Source: Phymatolithon calcareum
Taxonomy: Eukaryota > Rhodophyta > Florideophyceae > Hapalidiales
NCBI GenBank assembly: GCA_977006965.1
Contig: OZ345354.1
Coordinates: forward strand, 186,001 to 250,000
Length of the DNA: 64,000 nucleotides
Direction: 5' to 3'
The notes under the pieces: model-generated
Databases searched by the model: none
What the model saw: only the letters and a program-made list of their open reading frames with translations
What the model was told of the DNA's origin: nothing
Program-made: the position numbers and the translations under genes
In this document: positions 42,506 through 52,001 of the stretch, piece by piece
How the letters are laid out: each line of letters begins with the position of its first letter
Numbering within the stretch: position 1 is the stretch's first letter

Positions 42506-42711
42506 AAATCAGCTTTGCATGCAGTAAAAGCTAGGCTGGTCCGACCAGGAAATCTGACCATCTCGGTGAGTGTGACTGCTCAACTGCAATTAAATGATAA
42601 CTCATACTTTTCTCATAAATCTAAAAAAAGCGGAATTTCCCGGACTCCCCCGGTGACTGATACTTAGGACCATTCAAGTGTCATACCTTCTAGCGGAAGT
42701 AAAAAGTACAG

Positions 42712-44312
42712 TATGCGGTATTTTTCAGAATTGAAAGTTATGGCATATTTTTAAATTTTATCACTTTTTAAAAATATTTTAAAAAAATGTTACATGTTTT
42801 TGCGCCTACTAGAGAGTTCTCTTTCTATTGGTGCAATCTTATTTGGAATTCCAACGAACATCCCCATCCGCCGATACTATACAGTACCAGAATCAGCAGC
42901 CGCAGAGAGAGGCAGTCCGGACTGACTTCGAAAGCGTGCAATGTGGCCACATTGCACGCTTTCCAAGTCAAAAATTCTCCATCAGCATTGAATCAATCGA
43001 ATGTAATCAAGTGAAAAAGTTAGAGTCTACAGAAAGTCCTTGCTATCTGAGTTTCTAAATTCCCCATGACGGAACCAAGGATTGACAGTATGCGGGCACG
43101 AAAATTGCTTTTGCATACAATTCACGTACTGTATACGGCAAAGATACTAAGACAACGCAAACTTAAGCTCGAGATGGGGGCTTTGGCGAATATTTGAACC
43201 TGGTTTGATACTCCAAACGGATGGTAATACATAGAACTGAAGTGTAGGTACTTGCGGTATACAGTACTCACTCCACTCCACTCATATCTAACATGTAGTT
43301 TTTGGGGCAGTCTGCGGTAAATTCTGACAATCATGATGCTTCGGGCTTTTGTTTCCTATATTATTTTTAAAAGCCTCACAGGCGAGGATTCCTCCAGTGA
43401 CGAGCTTTTGCTTTGTGGATTGATTCATTCACAAGAGAAACCACGCAAGGCAGGTTTTCAAGCTGCTCTTCAAGTGGTCGTGTCACGCGTTAGACGTTTG
43501 AGATCGAACATGTCATGCAGGCGGTACAATATTTCAGCGAAGGTAGCTATGATAACACACAGTGCATGTCTCACAAATAGTAAGGTAATGATTGCAAAGC
43601 AAAGCATACTGATTATTGAGCGGAATGGAACCGCCGGGTTTATACCTTGTTTGTCTGTCTGTCACAGTCACAACGAAATCAGAGAGACGATCAGATGGTC
43701 ACATGTATTCTTCAGTGATCGGCAACTACCAATGGCTACATCGAGCTATGGGTATAAGAGAGGAAACTGAACCACAGTGAGGATGATCTGAGGCAATCCA
43801 GCTCAATGTCTGGATGGAGTCGGATGTGGACTCAGTGCGGGCGGTAATACTCTGGTCTAACCCAGATGCAGGCCTTGATCGACGAGCTATGTGCTCAATA
43901 AGATCGTGTACTGGGAAAACTGTGACTTGCTCAGAACCCCCTGGCCTAGGGGTCATGCTATACTACAGTAGCTAAATACTGTCGCGGAAGTGAGAGCTCA
44001 GATGTATGATCTCCGTCAAGCTAGCTGAGCATCGCGATACCTACAGTGTAACGACTAGACAGAAGGTGCGACTGACCTGAGACATGTTGACTGAGTGTCA
44101 GCATGTTCGAGATGAAATGACAGACAAAAGCTCAGCCCTTGACTCTCACATTCAGGGTGTTCAACGACTGTATTCGACTACCGTAGATTGACAGTCATGG
44201 AAATTCCCAGTCGTCTTAGCTGAAGGTGTACAGTACAGTATACGTCCTTCCGTGCGTATACATTCAAAGAACGCATGTCCATGGGTGGTTGCTCGCAGAG
44301 GCATAGATGATC
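42712..44312. other. Non-coding tail of duplicated segment B
   Basis: Counterpart of 27367-28967 with scattered differences, an extra CGAAAGCGTGCAATGTGGC-type insertion near 42925, and a GATC/TATC/TATG microsatellite at its end (about 44307-44348). No gene supported. Confidence 0.6.
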
Positions 44313-44348
44313 TATCTATCTATCTGTATGTATGTATGTATGTATGTA
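44307..44348. repeat. TATC/TATG tetranucleotide tract
   Basis: Tandem TATC units followed by TATG units exactly at the right boundary of duplicated segment B; it may have helped define the breakpoint. Confidence 0.8.
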
Positions 44349-44489
44349 AACTGCTTTCTCCCCGATGGGGCTCGCAAGGCAGTGCTTTATTTCTGAACTA
44401 TCTTCTGTTTAATTCTGCTAGGTAACTAGGAAAACACTCCTTCTTCTCTGTCTGCCGCTCAAAATACGATGTGCAAAAGGCGCGATTTT

Positions 44490-44800
44490 ATGCCCCTCAT
44501 CCATGTATAACCCGGCCATTCCCATTACGAAGTTCGCCCATGTCTTGTCCTCATCCGTCAGTCTGTCGGCAGCGGTGAGTCATGGTCGGATCTTGAATTC
44601 AACCACACCAGACATTTTGCTGGACACGACTTTGCAAGTATCAGTGCTTTCAGGCAGCTTCGATCCTACAGCGTACGTGCTTTTCAACAACGCCAAAGGC
44701 ATCACGAATCCTTTGGTGTTGTCCGTGTGCTCTCCGATCAGATTCGCCCGCCCAGATGCACCCACTGCATTCGCTTGTGAGATCTAGTACGTCTTCTCAT
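44490..44800 (-). pseudogene. Galactokinase N-terminal fragment
   Basis: Minus-strand frame containing the galactokinase signature GRANLIGEHTDNTKGFVMPL (family GRVNLIGEHTDY-x-GG). A TGA at 44582-44580 follows. The same frame then gives DEDKTWANFVMGMAGLYM, corresponding to the W-x-N-Y-V-x-G block downstream. The ATP-loop (GxGLSSSA) and everything after it is missing, and the frame is closed upstream by a stop before ISQANA. A dead, short fragment; no full galactokinase is in the window. Confidence 0.75.
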
Positions 44801-45707
44801 CCAAGGCTTTCTCTTCCTGCACAACATCCACATCGTACATCGTGGCATCTGAGGGGAGCGCCATCGTTATCCAAAATGATGCCGCTTTTCGAAGAGAGAG
44901 ACTTTCGAAGAGCAGTCAGCCGGATGGATGCAGATGTGATCAGGGTGTATCAAGCGCTGAAGTGAAGTACACTTCTTCTTCTTTTCCGCCGAGGAGCGAG
45001 CACGGCGGCGGAAGTGGAGAAGACGTGCAACACTGAGCAAGAAGTCAGTGTCCAGAGAATACCTAAAATACTAGCGGTATGCCGCTGCCGGCAGAGCGTC
45101 TATAGAGACGATGTCAACGCCCTTAATCAATAGGGACTTACGCGAGTACCGCGCCACGTGCCATGCGCGGTTACGACATGCTATCGGATCAGCTGTCAAA
45201 CGAGCTCGGTGCACTGATCACCGAGCTGCAAAATGTGGCGCAATGAACACACGATGACGCCTCGCTACCCGGGGTCGTCTACGGCGAACAATACAGGAGT
45301 TCTGCAATTTAGATGGGATATCTGAGATCCTAAGTTTTTCCGCCCGCCCCTCTGGCGGTGCGTTTTCGTGAGCTACACAAAGGTAGGGTAGCAACTGAGG
45401 AAGCCTTGCCCATATCTTCGGAAGTCTGTGGGGCTTTTAAATAAACTTTGCTTAAAAACAAAGAAAACTTCTTCTTTTCCTGTGCACGTGTTGATGCACT
45501 TGCATCCGGTTGACTGTTTTGGATCGGAGCTCTGTAATTGGCTTCAGTTTTTATTACAGTGCGTTCCAAGTGGAGTCACCTGAACTTGTCTATCATAAGA
45601 TCTAAATTTAGACACGGGAATGTCATCATGATAAAAACAAGAAATGCAAATCAATTATGAGACGAACAGCAAAATGCCCTTTATTGCCAGTTCATGGGAT
45701 CATCTAC
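44801..45707. other. Intergenic, no supported gene
   Basis: Short frames only. A sequence near 45555-45582 (TACAGTGCGTTCCAAGTGGA) looks like the end of a TIR transposon, but I found no inverted partner. The region separates the galactokinase fragment from the conserved 5' leader of NB-ARC-WD40 gene C. Confidence 0.4.
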
Positions 45708-45850
45708 AGCTGTAGGGTGATATTACACTCGTTAATCCGACGACTCCGCACAGAAGTACACACTCCCTCCAAGACTGTTTTCCCACACAAGGTGGTAAGC
45801 TGTGAGCTTGACGACAGGGCTGTGCCTCGACATCTGTTCCCTTTGCCGGA

Positions 45851-48800
45851 ATGGTTGAAGCCGGTCTTGTGCTCGGAGTGGTCCGCATGATCAACCAGTT
45901 GGCACAGAGATTGTCCAACTTCAAGAAGCGCTGCGATGACTTTGGGTCACTGCCGGACAACTGGGGTTCTTCAATCAAGTCCTTCGAAGACTGCAAAACA
46001 AGTGTTGAAAGTATCAAAGAAACGCTTGTGGATGACATGGAATCTATTGGTGAACGTGCGACAAGCACGTTTCGCACCATTCTCAAGAACGTTGAGGGAT
46101 GTCTGGCAAGGGCAGAGGACATCTTGAAGAGCCTAGAGGATGAGTTTACAAGAGAGAGCTCTCCTGCAACTGCGAGTGGGAGCCCTCATGTTGTCGGTAA
46201 CTCTTCGAAACAAGGGTGTCGTTCATTGCGAAGCAGGAATCGAAATGTTGACGGTCGTCTAGTGAACGAGGTCCGGCTCTTCTCTAGGGTGAACAAGGTG
46301 AAAACAGCGCTTGAAAAACTTGACGCGATATGGAAGGAGGCTCAACTCGCGATTAACCTTGTAGCAATAGCTCTCGTTACCCCTTCGATGAGAGTTAATG
46401 ACAGGGTGCCATGTGACGAATACGTTGCGCATTTTGATGAGCCTCCGCTTTCAAACAAAGCGGTGCTAAACTTCAGTGGTGAATCCATGGAGGCATGCTT
46501 GAAGCGTGAAGTATTGTCGACCTCTGCCGGTGAAAGGGTGACAGCTGCTGTTAGTCCGGGTGTGCTTGGGGCAGTGGGAATGGGTGGCGTGGGGAAAACT
46601 GTTGCACTTCATGGTCTTTGTCGTGAATCGGAAGTGAAGAGCATGTACTTCGACGGGATATTCTTCATCACTCTTGGACAAGACGCTGCCGAAGAGGATG
46701 TGATTGAAGGTATTTCACTCTTTGTTGAAAGTTCGGGCGGCAAGTCTCTTGCCAGGGATATCACAAAAAAGAGATCTGCAGAATCAGCTGCTAAACAAGC
46801 GTCTCTGTGGTTCAGTGGTAGGTGTGTCCTGTTCGTATGCGATGATATCTGGTCCTTCGAGGGACACCCAATCGGATATCTAAGTTCGCTTAAGCTGCTG
46901 CTTTGCAACTCACGATCAAGTGCGATGGTGATATCGACACGGCAGAAGTCCATCTCGCAACAGTTCCTTGAGGTGAAGTTCAGCCCGCGCGAAGTTCGCG
47001 GGAAGCAGGCGTCAAGGATTCTGGCCAAGTATGCTGGCATCGAAAGTGAATCTGTTGATGAATCAAGCGACACTTGGACAGCATTTGGAGACATCTTGGA
47101 TGTGTGCGGTGGACTGCCAGTGGCATTAGGTGCTGCTGGGACCAGTCTGCGTAACTTAATCGAAGAAAACGGCGGCATCATTGGTCAGCCAATAGTGACG
47201 TATGCCCATGAGCTGAAAGAAAACATCGAAAGCGTAGGAGCCGGAAGTGGTGATGAGTACCGGGGACTGAGAGCTGTGGTTAAGACCAGTTTGAAGCATT
47301 GTGAAGATTGGGCGCGTTGTGACGAAGGTCGGATGAAACTTGGATGCGAATTGAGCGTGAGAGAAAAGTTTGAAGCGCTGAGTGTTCTACGCAAGCAGGC
47401 TTGGATTCCTCGGACATGTCTGCAACGTCTGTGGGGGACGAATGAGCGAGCGACTAAGCAACTTATGTCTAAACTTTCGGATATGCACCTAGTTTTGCGT
47501 CGCTGGCACGCAACGCCAGCTGGAGAGGTTGACGGGCTGGCACTGCACGATCTCGTGCTTGAACAAGCCATGGCACTAGCTATTGAAAACAATCGTGTTT
47601 CTCTTTGGCATGCACGGTTGCTCGAAGGATATTTGCGGAAAGCGGATGGTAACGTGGTGCAGTCAAATACGTATGATTGCCGCGAGTGGTGGGATTGTGA
47701 AAAAGTACCGGAGGATGGGTACATTGAAAAGAACCTCGCTCGACACCTGGCGATGAGTGAAGGGTGTGAGCTGGAATCGTTGCTGAGTGATGTACGATGG
47801 TCGCAGAGGCGAATGAAGGTTGGAGGAATAGTTGCTCTGCGGGACGATTTTCAGGAATTATCGCATGGGAACGGACAAGCTATTGGGGCGGGCGCAGTGC
47901 AGAGCGCCCTCGAAGAAAGCTGGGTGAACATGAACAATAGTATACACTCAACTCCGTTTGAAATGTACGGTCGGTTGCAATCGCAGTGCGCATCGTCAGA
48001 GTTTGTGCAGCGCTTCCTGTTAAGTGTGTCGATGCATGTTCCGAAGCCTCACTATGTGCCGAAGCACGAGCTGCGATGGAGGGCCGATGGCAGACAACTT
48101 TTCCGTATCGACTTTGAGGATGTGATTAGAGCCCTGTGTTTGAGCGAAGAACAAAATATAATTGCAGTTGTGCAAGGACACGAAATCCATGTTTTCGATT
48201 TGCAAGCGATGTGTACTGTGCACACACTGAAGGGTCATGACAATATGGTCACCAGTGTTGCGATGAGCGGAGACGGAAGTCGTATTGTTTCGGGCTCTTA
48301 TGACAATGCTGTTCGTGCGTGGGATGGGGAGAGCGGAGAATGCGTGCTGGGACCGCTCCGTGGACACGAGGATATTGTGTGGTGCGTTGCAATGAGTGAG
48401 GACGGAAGTCGTATTGTTTCAGGCTCTTTGGACAGGACTGTTCGTGTTTGGGATGGGGAGAGCGGAGAATGCGTGCTGGGACCACTCTGTGGACACGACG
48501 ATGTTATCCGGTGCGTTGCGATGAGCGGAGACGGAAGTCGTATTGTTTCGGGGTCTTATGACAATACTGTTCGTGTTTGGGATGGGGAGAGCGGGGAATG
48601 CGTGCTGGAACCACTCCGTGGACACGGCGATGTTGTCCGGGGCGTTGCGATGAGCGGAGACGGAAGTCGTATTGTTTCAGGCTCTTTGGACAGGACTGTT
48701 CGCGTGTGGGATGGGGAGAGCGGAGATTGTGTGCTGGGACCAATCCGTGGACACGAGCGTGGTGTGTCGTGCGTTGCAATGAGCGAGGACGGAAGTCGAA

Positions 48801-50032
48801 TTGTTTCGGGCTCTTTGGACAGGACTGTTCGTTTTTGGGATGGGGAGAGCGGAGAATGCGTGCTGGGACCACTCCGTGGACACGAGAGTCATGTGCACTG
48901 CATTACAATGAGCGGAGAAGGAAGTCGTATTGTTTCGGGCTCTTTGGACAATACTGTTCGTGTTTGGGATGGGGAGAGCGGAGAATGCGTACTGGAATCA
49001 CTCCGTGGACACGAGGGTGATGTGGAGTGCATTACAATGAGCGGGGACGGAAGTCGTGTTGTTTCAGGATCTTGGGACAGGACTGTTCGTGTTTGGGATG
49101 GGGAGAGCGGAGAATGCGTGCTGGGACCACTCCGTGGACACAGCGATGTTGTCCAGTGCGTTGCGATGAGCGAGGACGGAAGTCGTATTGTTTCAGGCTC
49201 TTTTGACAATACTGTTCGTGTTTGGGATGGGGAGAGCGGAGAATGCGTGCTGGGACCACTCTGTGGACACGACAATTTTATCCAGTGCGTTGCGATAAGC
49301 GGCGACGGAAGTCGTATTGTTTCGGGATCTTATGACAATACTGTTCGTGTTTGGGATGGGGAGAGCGGGGAATGCGTGCTGGGACCTCTCCGGGGTGCTG
49401 TGGAGTGCGTTGCAGTGAACGCGAACGGAAGTCGTATTGTTTTGGGACATTCTGACAATACTGTTCGTGTGTGGGATGGGGAGAGCGGAGAATGCATGCT
49501 GGGACCTCTCCGTGGACACGACGGATCTTACGACTTTACTCTTTCGGGATCTGATGACTTTACTGTTTCGGGATCTGATGACTTTACTGTTTCGGGATCT
49601 GATGACTGTACTGTTTCGGAATCTGATGACTGTACTGTTTCGGGATCTGATGACTGTACTATTCGTGTGTGGGATGCGGAGAGTGGAGAATGCGTGCAGG
49701 ATGGGATCACAGGGCACGGCAACTACGGGGATGTACACTACGAAGGACGCATCAGAAGCCTTGAATTCGATGCTGGCAGTGAATTGTGTGCTGTACATAC
49801 GTCAGATGAGGTTTTTGTTATGGACACCGGCAGTGGAACCAGGATGCAGCGCCCTGGATATATGATACAAAGAGGGAACGGCAGGATATACGCAACAGGG
49901 GAGAACGCGAAGACAGTTCAAGTCGGCACCATGCCACTTAAATGTGTCAAATTTTACTACAGTAAGCTACATTCAAAAGCTGTAGTTGTTCTCGCAGATG
50001 GGCAAGTTGTCATAGGAGAGCTCTTTCTGTAG
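45851..50032 (+). CDS. NB-ARC-WD40 (NLR/STAND-like) protein C
   Basis: A 1393-residue intronless paralogue on the opposite strand to A and B. The start at 45851 lines up with the second Met of B (MVEAGLVLGVV). The helical N-domain, P-loop GMGGVGKT, kinase-2 LFVCDDIW, VISTRQ, GLPVALGAAG and LHDLV (MHD-like) are all kept. WD40 part: 10 canonical units; here the variable pair in GSxDxT is mostly Y/N, L/R, F/N or W/R and the core ends RTVRVW/NTVRVW rather than KTIRVW, showing group-specific homogenisation. One unit lacks its GH segment (PLRGAVECVAV) and one has GHSDNT in place of GSxDxT. The last unit contains an 8-residue motif repeated six times. No stop or frameshift. Same inferred role as A and B. 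Confidence 0.87.
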   Translation: MVEAGLVLGVVRMINQLAQRLSNFKKRCDDFGSLPDNWGSSIKSFEDCKTSVESIKETLVDDMESIGERATSTFRTILKNVEGCLARAEDILKSLEDEFTRESSPATASGSPHVVGNSSKQGCRSLRSRNRNVDGRLVNEVRLFSRVNKVKTALEKLDAIWKEAQLAINLVAIALVTPSMRVNDRVPCDEYVAHFDEPPLSNKAVLNFSGESMEACLKREVLSTSAGERVTAAVSPGVLGAVGMGGVGKTVALHGLCRESEVKSMYFDGIFFITLGQDAAEEDVIEGISLFVESSGGKSLARDITKKRSAESAAKQASLWFSGRCVLFVCDDIWSFEGHPIGYLSSLKLLLCNSRSSAMVISTRQKSISQQFLEVKFSPREVRGKQASRILAKYAGIESESVDESSDTWTAFGDILDVCGGLPVALGAAGTSLRNLIEENGGIIGQPIVTYAHELKENIESVGAGSGDEYRGLRAVVKTSLKHCEDWARCDEGRMKLGCELSVREKFEALSVLRKQAWIPRTCLQRLWGTNERATKQLMSKLSDMHLVLRRWHATPAGEVDGLALHDLVLEQAMALAIENNRVSLWHARLLEGYLRKADGNVVQSNTYDCREWWDCEKVPEDGYIEKNLARHLAMSEGCELESLLSDVRWSQRRMKVGGIVALRDDFQELSHGNGQAIGAGAVQSALEESWVNMNNSIHSTPFEMYGRLQSQCASSEFVQRFLLSVSMHVPKPHYVPKHELRWRADGRQLFRIDFEDVIRALCLSEEQNIIAVVQGHEIHVFDLQAMCTVHTLKGHDNMVTSVAMSGDGSRIVSGSYDNAVRAWDGESGECVLGPLRGHEDIVWCVAMSEDGSRIVSGSLDRTVRVWDGESGECVLGPLCGHDDVIRCVAMSGDGSRIVSGSYDNTVRVWDGESGECVLEPLRGHGDVVRGVAMSGDGSRIVSGSLDRTVRVWDGESGDCVLGPIRGHERGVSCVAMSEDGSRIVSGSLDRTVRFWDGESGECVLGPLRGHESHVHCITMSGEGSRIVSGSLDNTVRVWDGESGECVLESLRGHEGDVECITMSGDGSRVVSGSWDRTVRVWDGESGECVLGPLRGHSDVVQCVAMSEDGSRIVSGSFDNTVRVWDGESGECVLGPLCGHDNFIQCVAISGDGSRIVSGSYDNTVRVWDGESGECVLGPLRGAVECVAVNANGSRIVLGHSDNTVRVWDGESGECMLGPLRGHDGSYDFTLSGSDDFTVSGSDDFTVSGSDDCTVSESDDCTVSGSDDCTIRVWDAESGECVQDGITGHGNYGDVHYEGRIRSLEFDAGSELCAVHTSDEVFVMDTGSGTRMQRPGYMIQRGNGRIYATGENAKTVQVGTMPLKCVKFYYSKLHSKAVVVLADGQVVIGELFL
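49522..49665 (+). repeat. Six tandem 24-bp units inside the last WD40 blade of gene C
   Basis: Units start at 49522, 49546, 49570, 49594, 49618 and 49642 (core GGATCTGATGAC plus TTTACTGTTTC or TGTACTGTTTC) and encode SGSDDFTV/SGSDDCTV. This is an in-frame expansion of the GSDDxT turn, the same surface that varies between WD40 units. A and B have a single unit here. Confidence 0.9.
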
Positions 50033-50720
50033 CTCAAGAGAAAGTTAAATTTATCATGCACTTCGTGGGTCCTCGGAATTGATGTCGTATTTTGTCAAGA
50101 CAAAGTTACTGTCTGCTAGCGTGAAGATTGAGATTTGATGATACATAGCTGAGAATTGAGTTTTCTCGGCAGATAGTACAGGGCAACACATCGCGAGCCT
50201 TTAAGGTCAAAATCGAGGCATGGCTACGCGCCAACTGCGGCATGCACTGCGCACCGTCTTCTTTTGTGCATCTCATCTGTGGGGGAATAGCTTGCCCATG
50301 CCTTTTCTCCAGCCTCTGCCAATGATCACGAAACACTAGGACGGTGTTTTACAAGTTGTATTGAACTACCGCGTCGTGCACGTCGCGCAGCCTCGCACCA
50401 TCATGAATGCTTCCGGTCGCACCGTCCATCCGCTAAAGAAGTACTCTGACATCCCGCGCTCTGCATTGCTTGTTTGTGTCCCGTGCCCCAGCGAGGACGC
50501 TTGCAACTGCGTGCGGTCACTGAGGGCAGGCCGTTGAATGTCCCTGTCGCAAGTCGTCACACACCGGTTTGCCCAGCGCCGATTCGCTCGCCGCCATGTC
50601 CAACACATCGTCGACGATACGAAGTGCAATGCCTATGTGCTCTCCGTGTGTCTACGCCGCGTCTGCAAGCTCCTTTCCGTGACCACCAACCATGAGGACC
50701 GCCCGACTGGATTGGCGATC
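50033..50720 (-). other. Decayed unknown module, copy C (inverted)
   Basis: Reverse complement relative of 22378-23026. The same frame reads VGGHGKELADAA, TAG, then GEHIGIALRIVDDVLDM. Many differences from copies A and B are at codon third positions (for example GTT/GTC and GTA/GTG), consistent with a former gene. Family unknown. Confidence 0.4.
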
Positions 50721-50787
50721 TCATACCCGCAACAGAAGTGACTTTGTGGAAGAGATGAATTCGTCAATGGACATGTGCTTGTTCTGA

Positions 50788-51998
50788 GGCCCAGTCTATA
50801 CCGCAACAAATGTTCATGTTGGGGTTTTTTTTATCATAGCGAAATTGAATCTGCGAATGCCATTGGCTACAGCACAGCGTAGAAATGCTTGCATCCAACA
50901 TGCCGACATCCGCCGAGCGAACAAATTCGACAACCTTTTTTTTCCGGGAAAGAGGTTAACTTTGTGTGTTTGTTGGTTTTTTCATACTCTCGATCGGTCA
51001 TTGGCTCCAGATGACCACTTTCCGCGGGAATAGCCCTATCGAACCCCCTCCGACGATTCAGCAAAAACTAATACACTACAGCACGGGACACTGCACTGCT
51101 ACCGACATCAACGTTTCGTCGAAGGCAACAGTGGTCGCCAATGTCGGCCTTCGAGGGGCTATATCTAAGACGGCTAAGGCCGCATGTGCATTCGTAACTG
51201 TTGCTGCATCGATCATTCTCTCAGAAGAAGCTTCGCGCTCCTCTGTTACGCGCAGCAATGCTCGAATTCGTTCATCATCAAAGATACGAAGCAGCAGCGG
51301 TCGCACTGCAAGAAGTGATCGCCGGTCAAGCGAAGTAGATAGAGAGGCCCCTGCTTGACTTTCGTTCCGCCCTGTCGGAGAGGCCGACTGCACTATGTCT
51401 GCAACTTGCACGCCTGCAAGAGATGCATTTTGTAGATTGGAGCCCGCCCTCGCTACCGTGTTTAATGTTGGGCCCGGCAAGAGTGCTGCAAGTGCACTAA
51501 CTCTCGCGGATGTAGCTGTACTCTCAGTACTTTCGGAACTACCGACAGGAGGAACACCGCTTTGAGAAGGCTCCATAAGTCTTGAGTGCTCCCAGGCGAT
51601 CAAAGGTTCGATAGCCAAAACCAACGAGAACGCAACTTGCTCAGCCTTCGATGATCAGGCATTAATGACCAAACAAAGAGATTGGACGGAAGCCCAAACT
51701 CTTTTCCTGCAGTAGGAGTGGTCCTTCGGAGAAAGGAGAGCCTTAGGAACGGATGATGCCCTTTCAGAGGATTGGTTTTCGGTGTGAACGAAATGTCATC
51801 GGTTGTGGTATTACCCCAGTACGACAAAATCCCTCATCAAGCTTTCTGCTTATCGAAAAGGGCGGGAATGGTGAACACGTTTGGCGAACAAAGTGCCGGT
51901 TTCGGTATAGACCGCCGCAGCAAATTTGTTGCTATGATAAAAATCCTATGATAAGCCAACATGAACATGAACAAATTTGTTGCGGTATAGACTGGGCC
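50788..51998. mobile_element. 1211-bp TIR DNA transposon, non-autonomous
   Basis: Perfect 24-bp terminal inverted repeats beginning GGCCCAGTCTATACCGC (50788-50811 and 51975-51998), flanked by TGA on each side (50785-50787 and 51999-52001). The related sequence at 30108 reads straight through with a single TGA, an empty site confirming both ends. A second, inner inverted copy of GGTATAGACCG/CGGTATAGACC lies near 51906. Internal frames lack transposase motifs. The 3-bp duplication suggests a PIF/Harbinger-type relative, but the TIR differs from that of the element at 39302. Confidence 0.85.
51076..51624 (-). CDS. Low-complexity ORF inside the 1.2-kb TIR element
   Basis: A 182-codon frame rich in Ala, Ser, Leu and Arg (RRSLLAVRPLLLRIFDDERI and EEREASSERMIDAATVTNAH are its most protein-like parts). 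No motif is recognised. It may be a fragment of captured or transposon coding sequence. Confidence 0.25.
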   Translation of the reverse strand: MVLAIEPLIAWEHSRLMEPSQSGVPPVGSSESTESTATSARVSALAALLPGPTLNTVARAGSNLQNASLAGVQVADIVQSASPTGRNESQAGASLSTSLDRRSLLAVRPLLLRIFDDERIRALLRVTEEREASSERMIDAATVTNAHAALAVLDIAPRRPTLATTVAFDETLMSVAVQCPVL

Positions 51999-52001
51999 TG
52001 A

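Larger units (their letters stand above)
39302..42649. mobile_element. PIF/Harbinger-like DNA transposon, two genes, 3348 bp
   Basis: Terminal inverted repeats of 21 bp, beginning GGGAGTCCGGGAAAT and differing at one base, at 39302-39322 and 42629-42649. They are flanked by CCG on both sides (39299-39301 and 42650-42652), a 3-bp target duplication as expected for this superfamily, though C/G runs leave one or two bases of ambiguity. Inside are a DDE transposase (minus) and a second spliced gene (plus), convergently placed about 1 kb apart. The middle holds palindromic CGCTGCAGCG motifs near 41170-41205. Both genes look intact, so the element could be autonomous. Confidence 0.85.
37588..42706 (+). 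mobile_element. 5'-truncated LINE (RLE-type), itself interrupted
   Basis: Inserted in copy B at a site that is empty in copy A. Flanked by the 5-bp direct repeat TACAG (37583-37587 and 42707-42711). It consists of 1.7 kb of ORF, a DNA transposon (39302-42649), and a short 3' tail ending AAGTAAAAAG. The 5' end is cut after the RT catalytic core, typical of incomplete reverse transcription. Confidence 0.8.
30256..44312 (+). repeat. Segmental duplication, copy B (with nested transposons)
   Basis: Direct repeat of 19934-28967 with the same gene order. It is interrupted at 37588-42706 by a LINE that carries a DNA transposon. Without these the copy is about 8.9 kb. By eye, about 1.85 kb (20452-22307 against 30776-32631) is identical, whereas the NB-ARC-WD40 genes differ substantially, especially near the N-terminus. 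Confidence 0.92.
45708..50720 (-). repeat. Inverted third copy (C) of the NB-ARC-WD40 gene with flanks
   Basis: Homologous, in opposite orientation, to about 22378-27330 and 32700-37555: conserved upstream 150 bp, the whole gene, and 690 bp of the downstream unknown module. The match ends near 50720 on one side and 45708 on the other. It is clearly more diverged than A is from B, so it is the older duplication. Confidence 0.85.

Noticed and set aside
45555-45600. TACAGTGCGTTCCAAGTGGA as a transposon end
   Set aside because: No inverted partner or target duplication found nearby.
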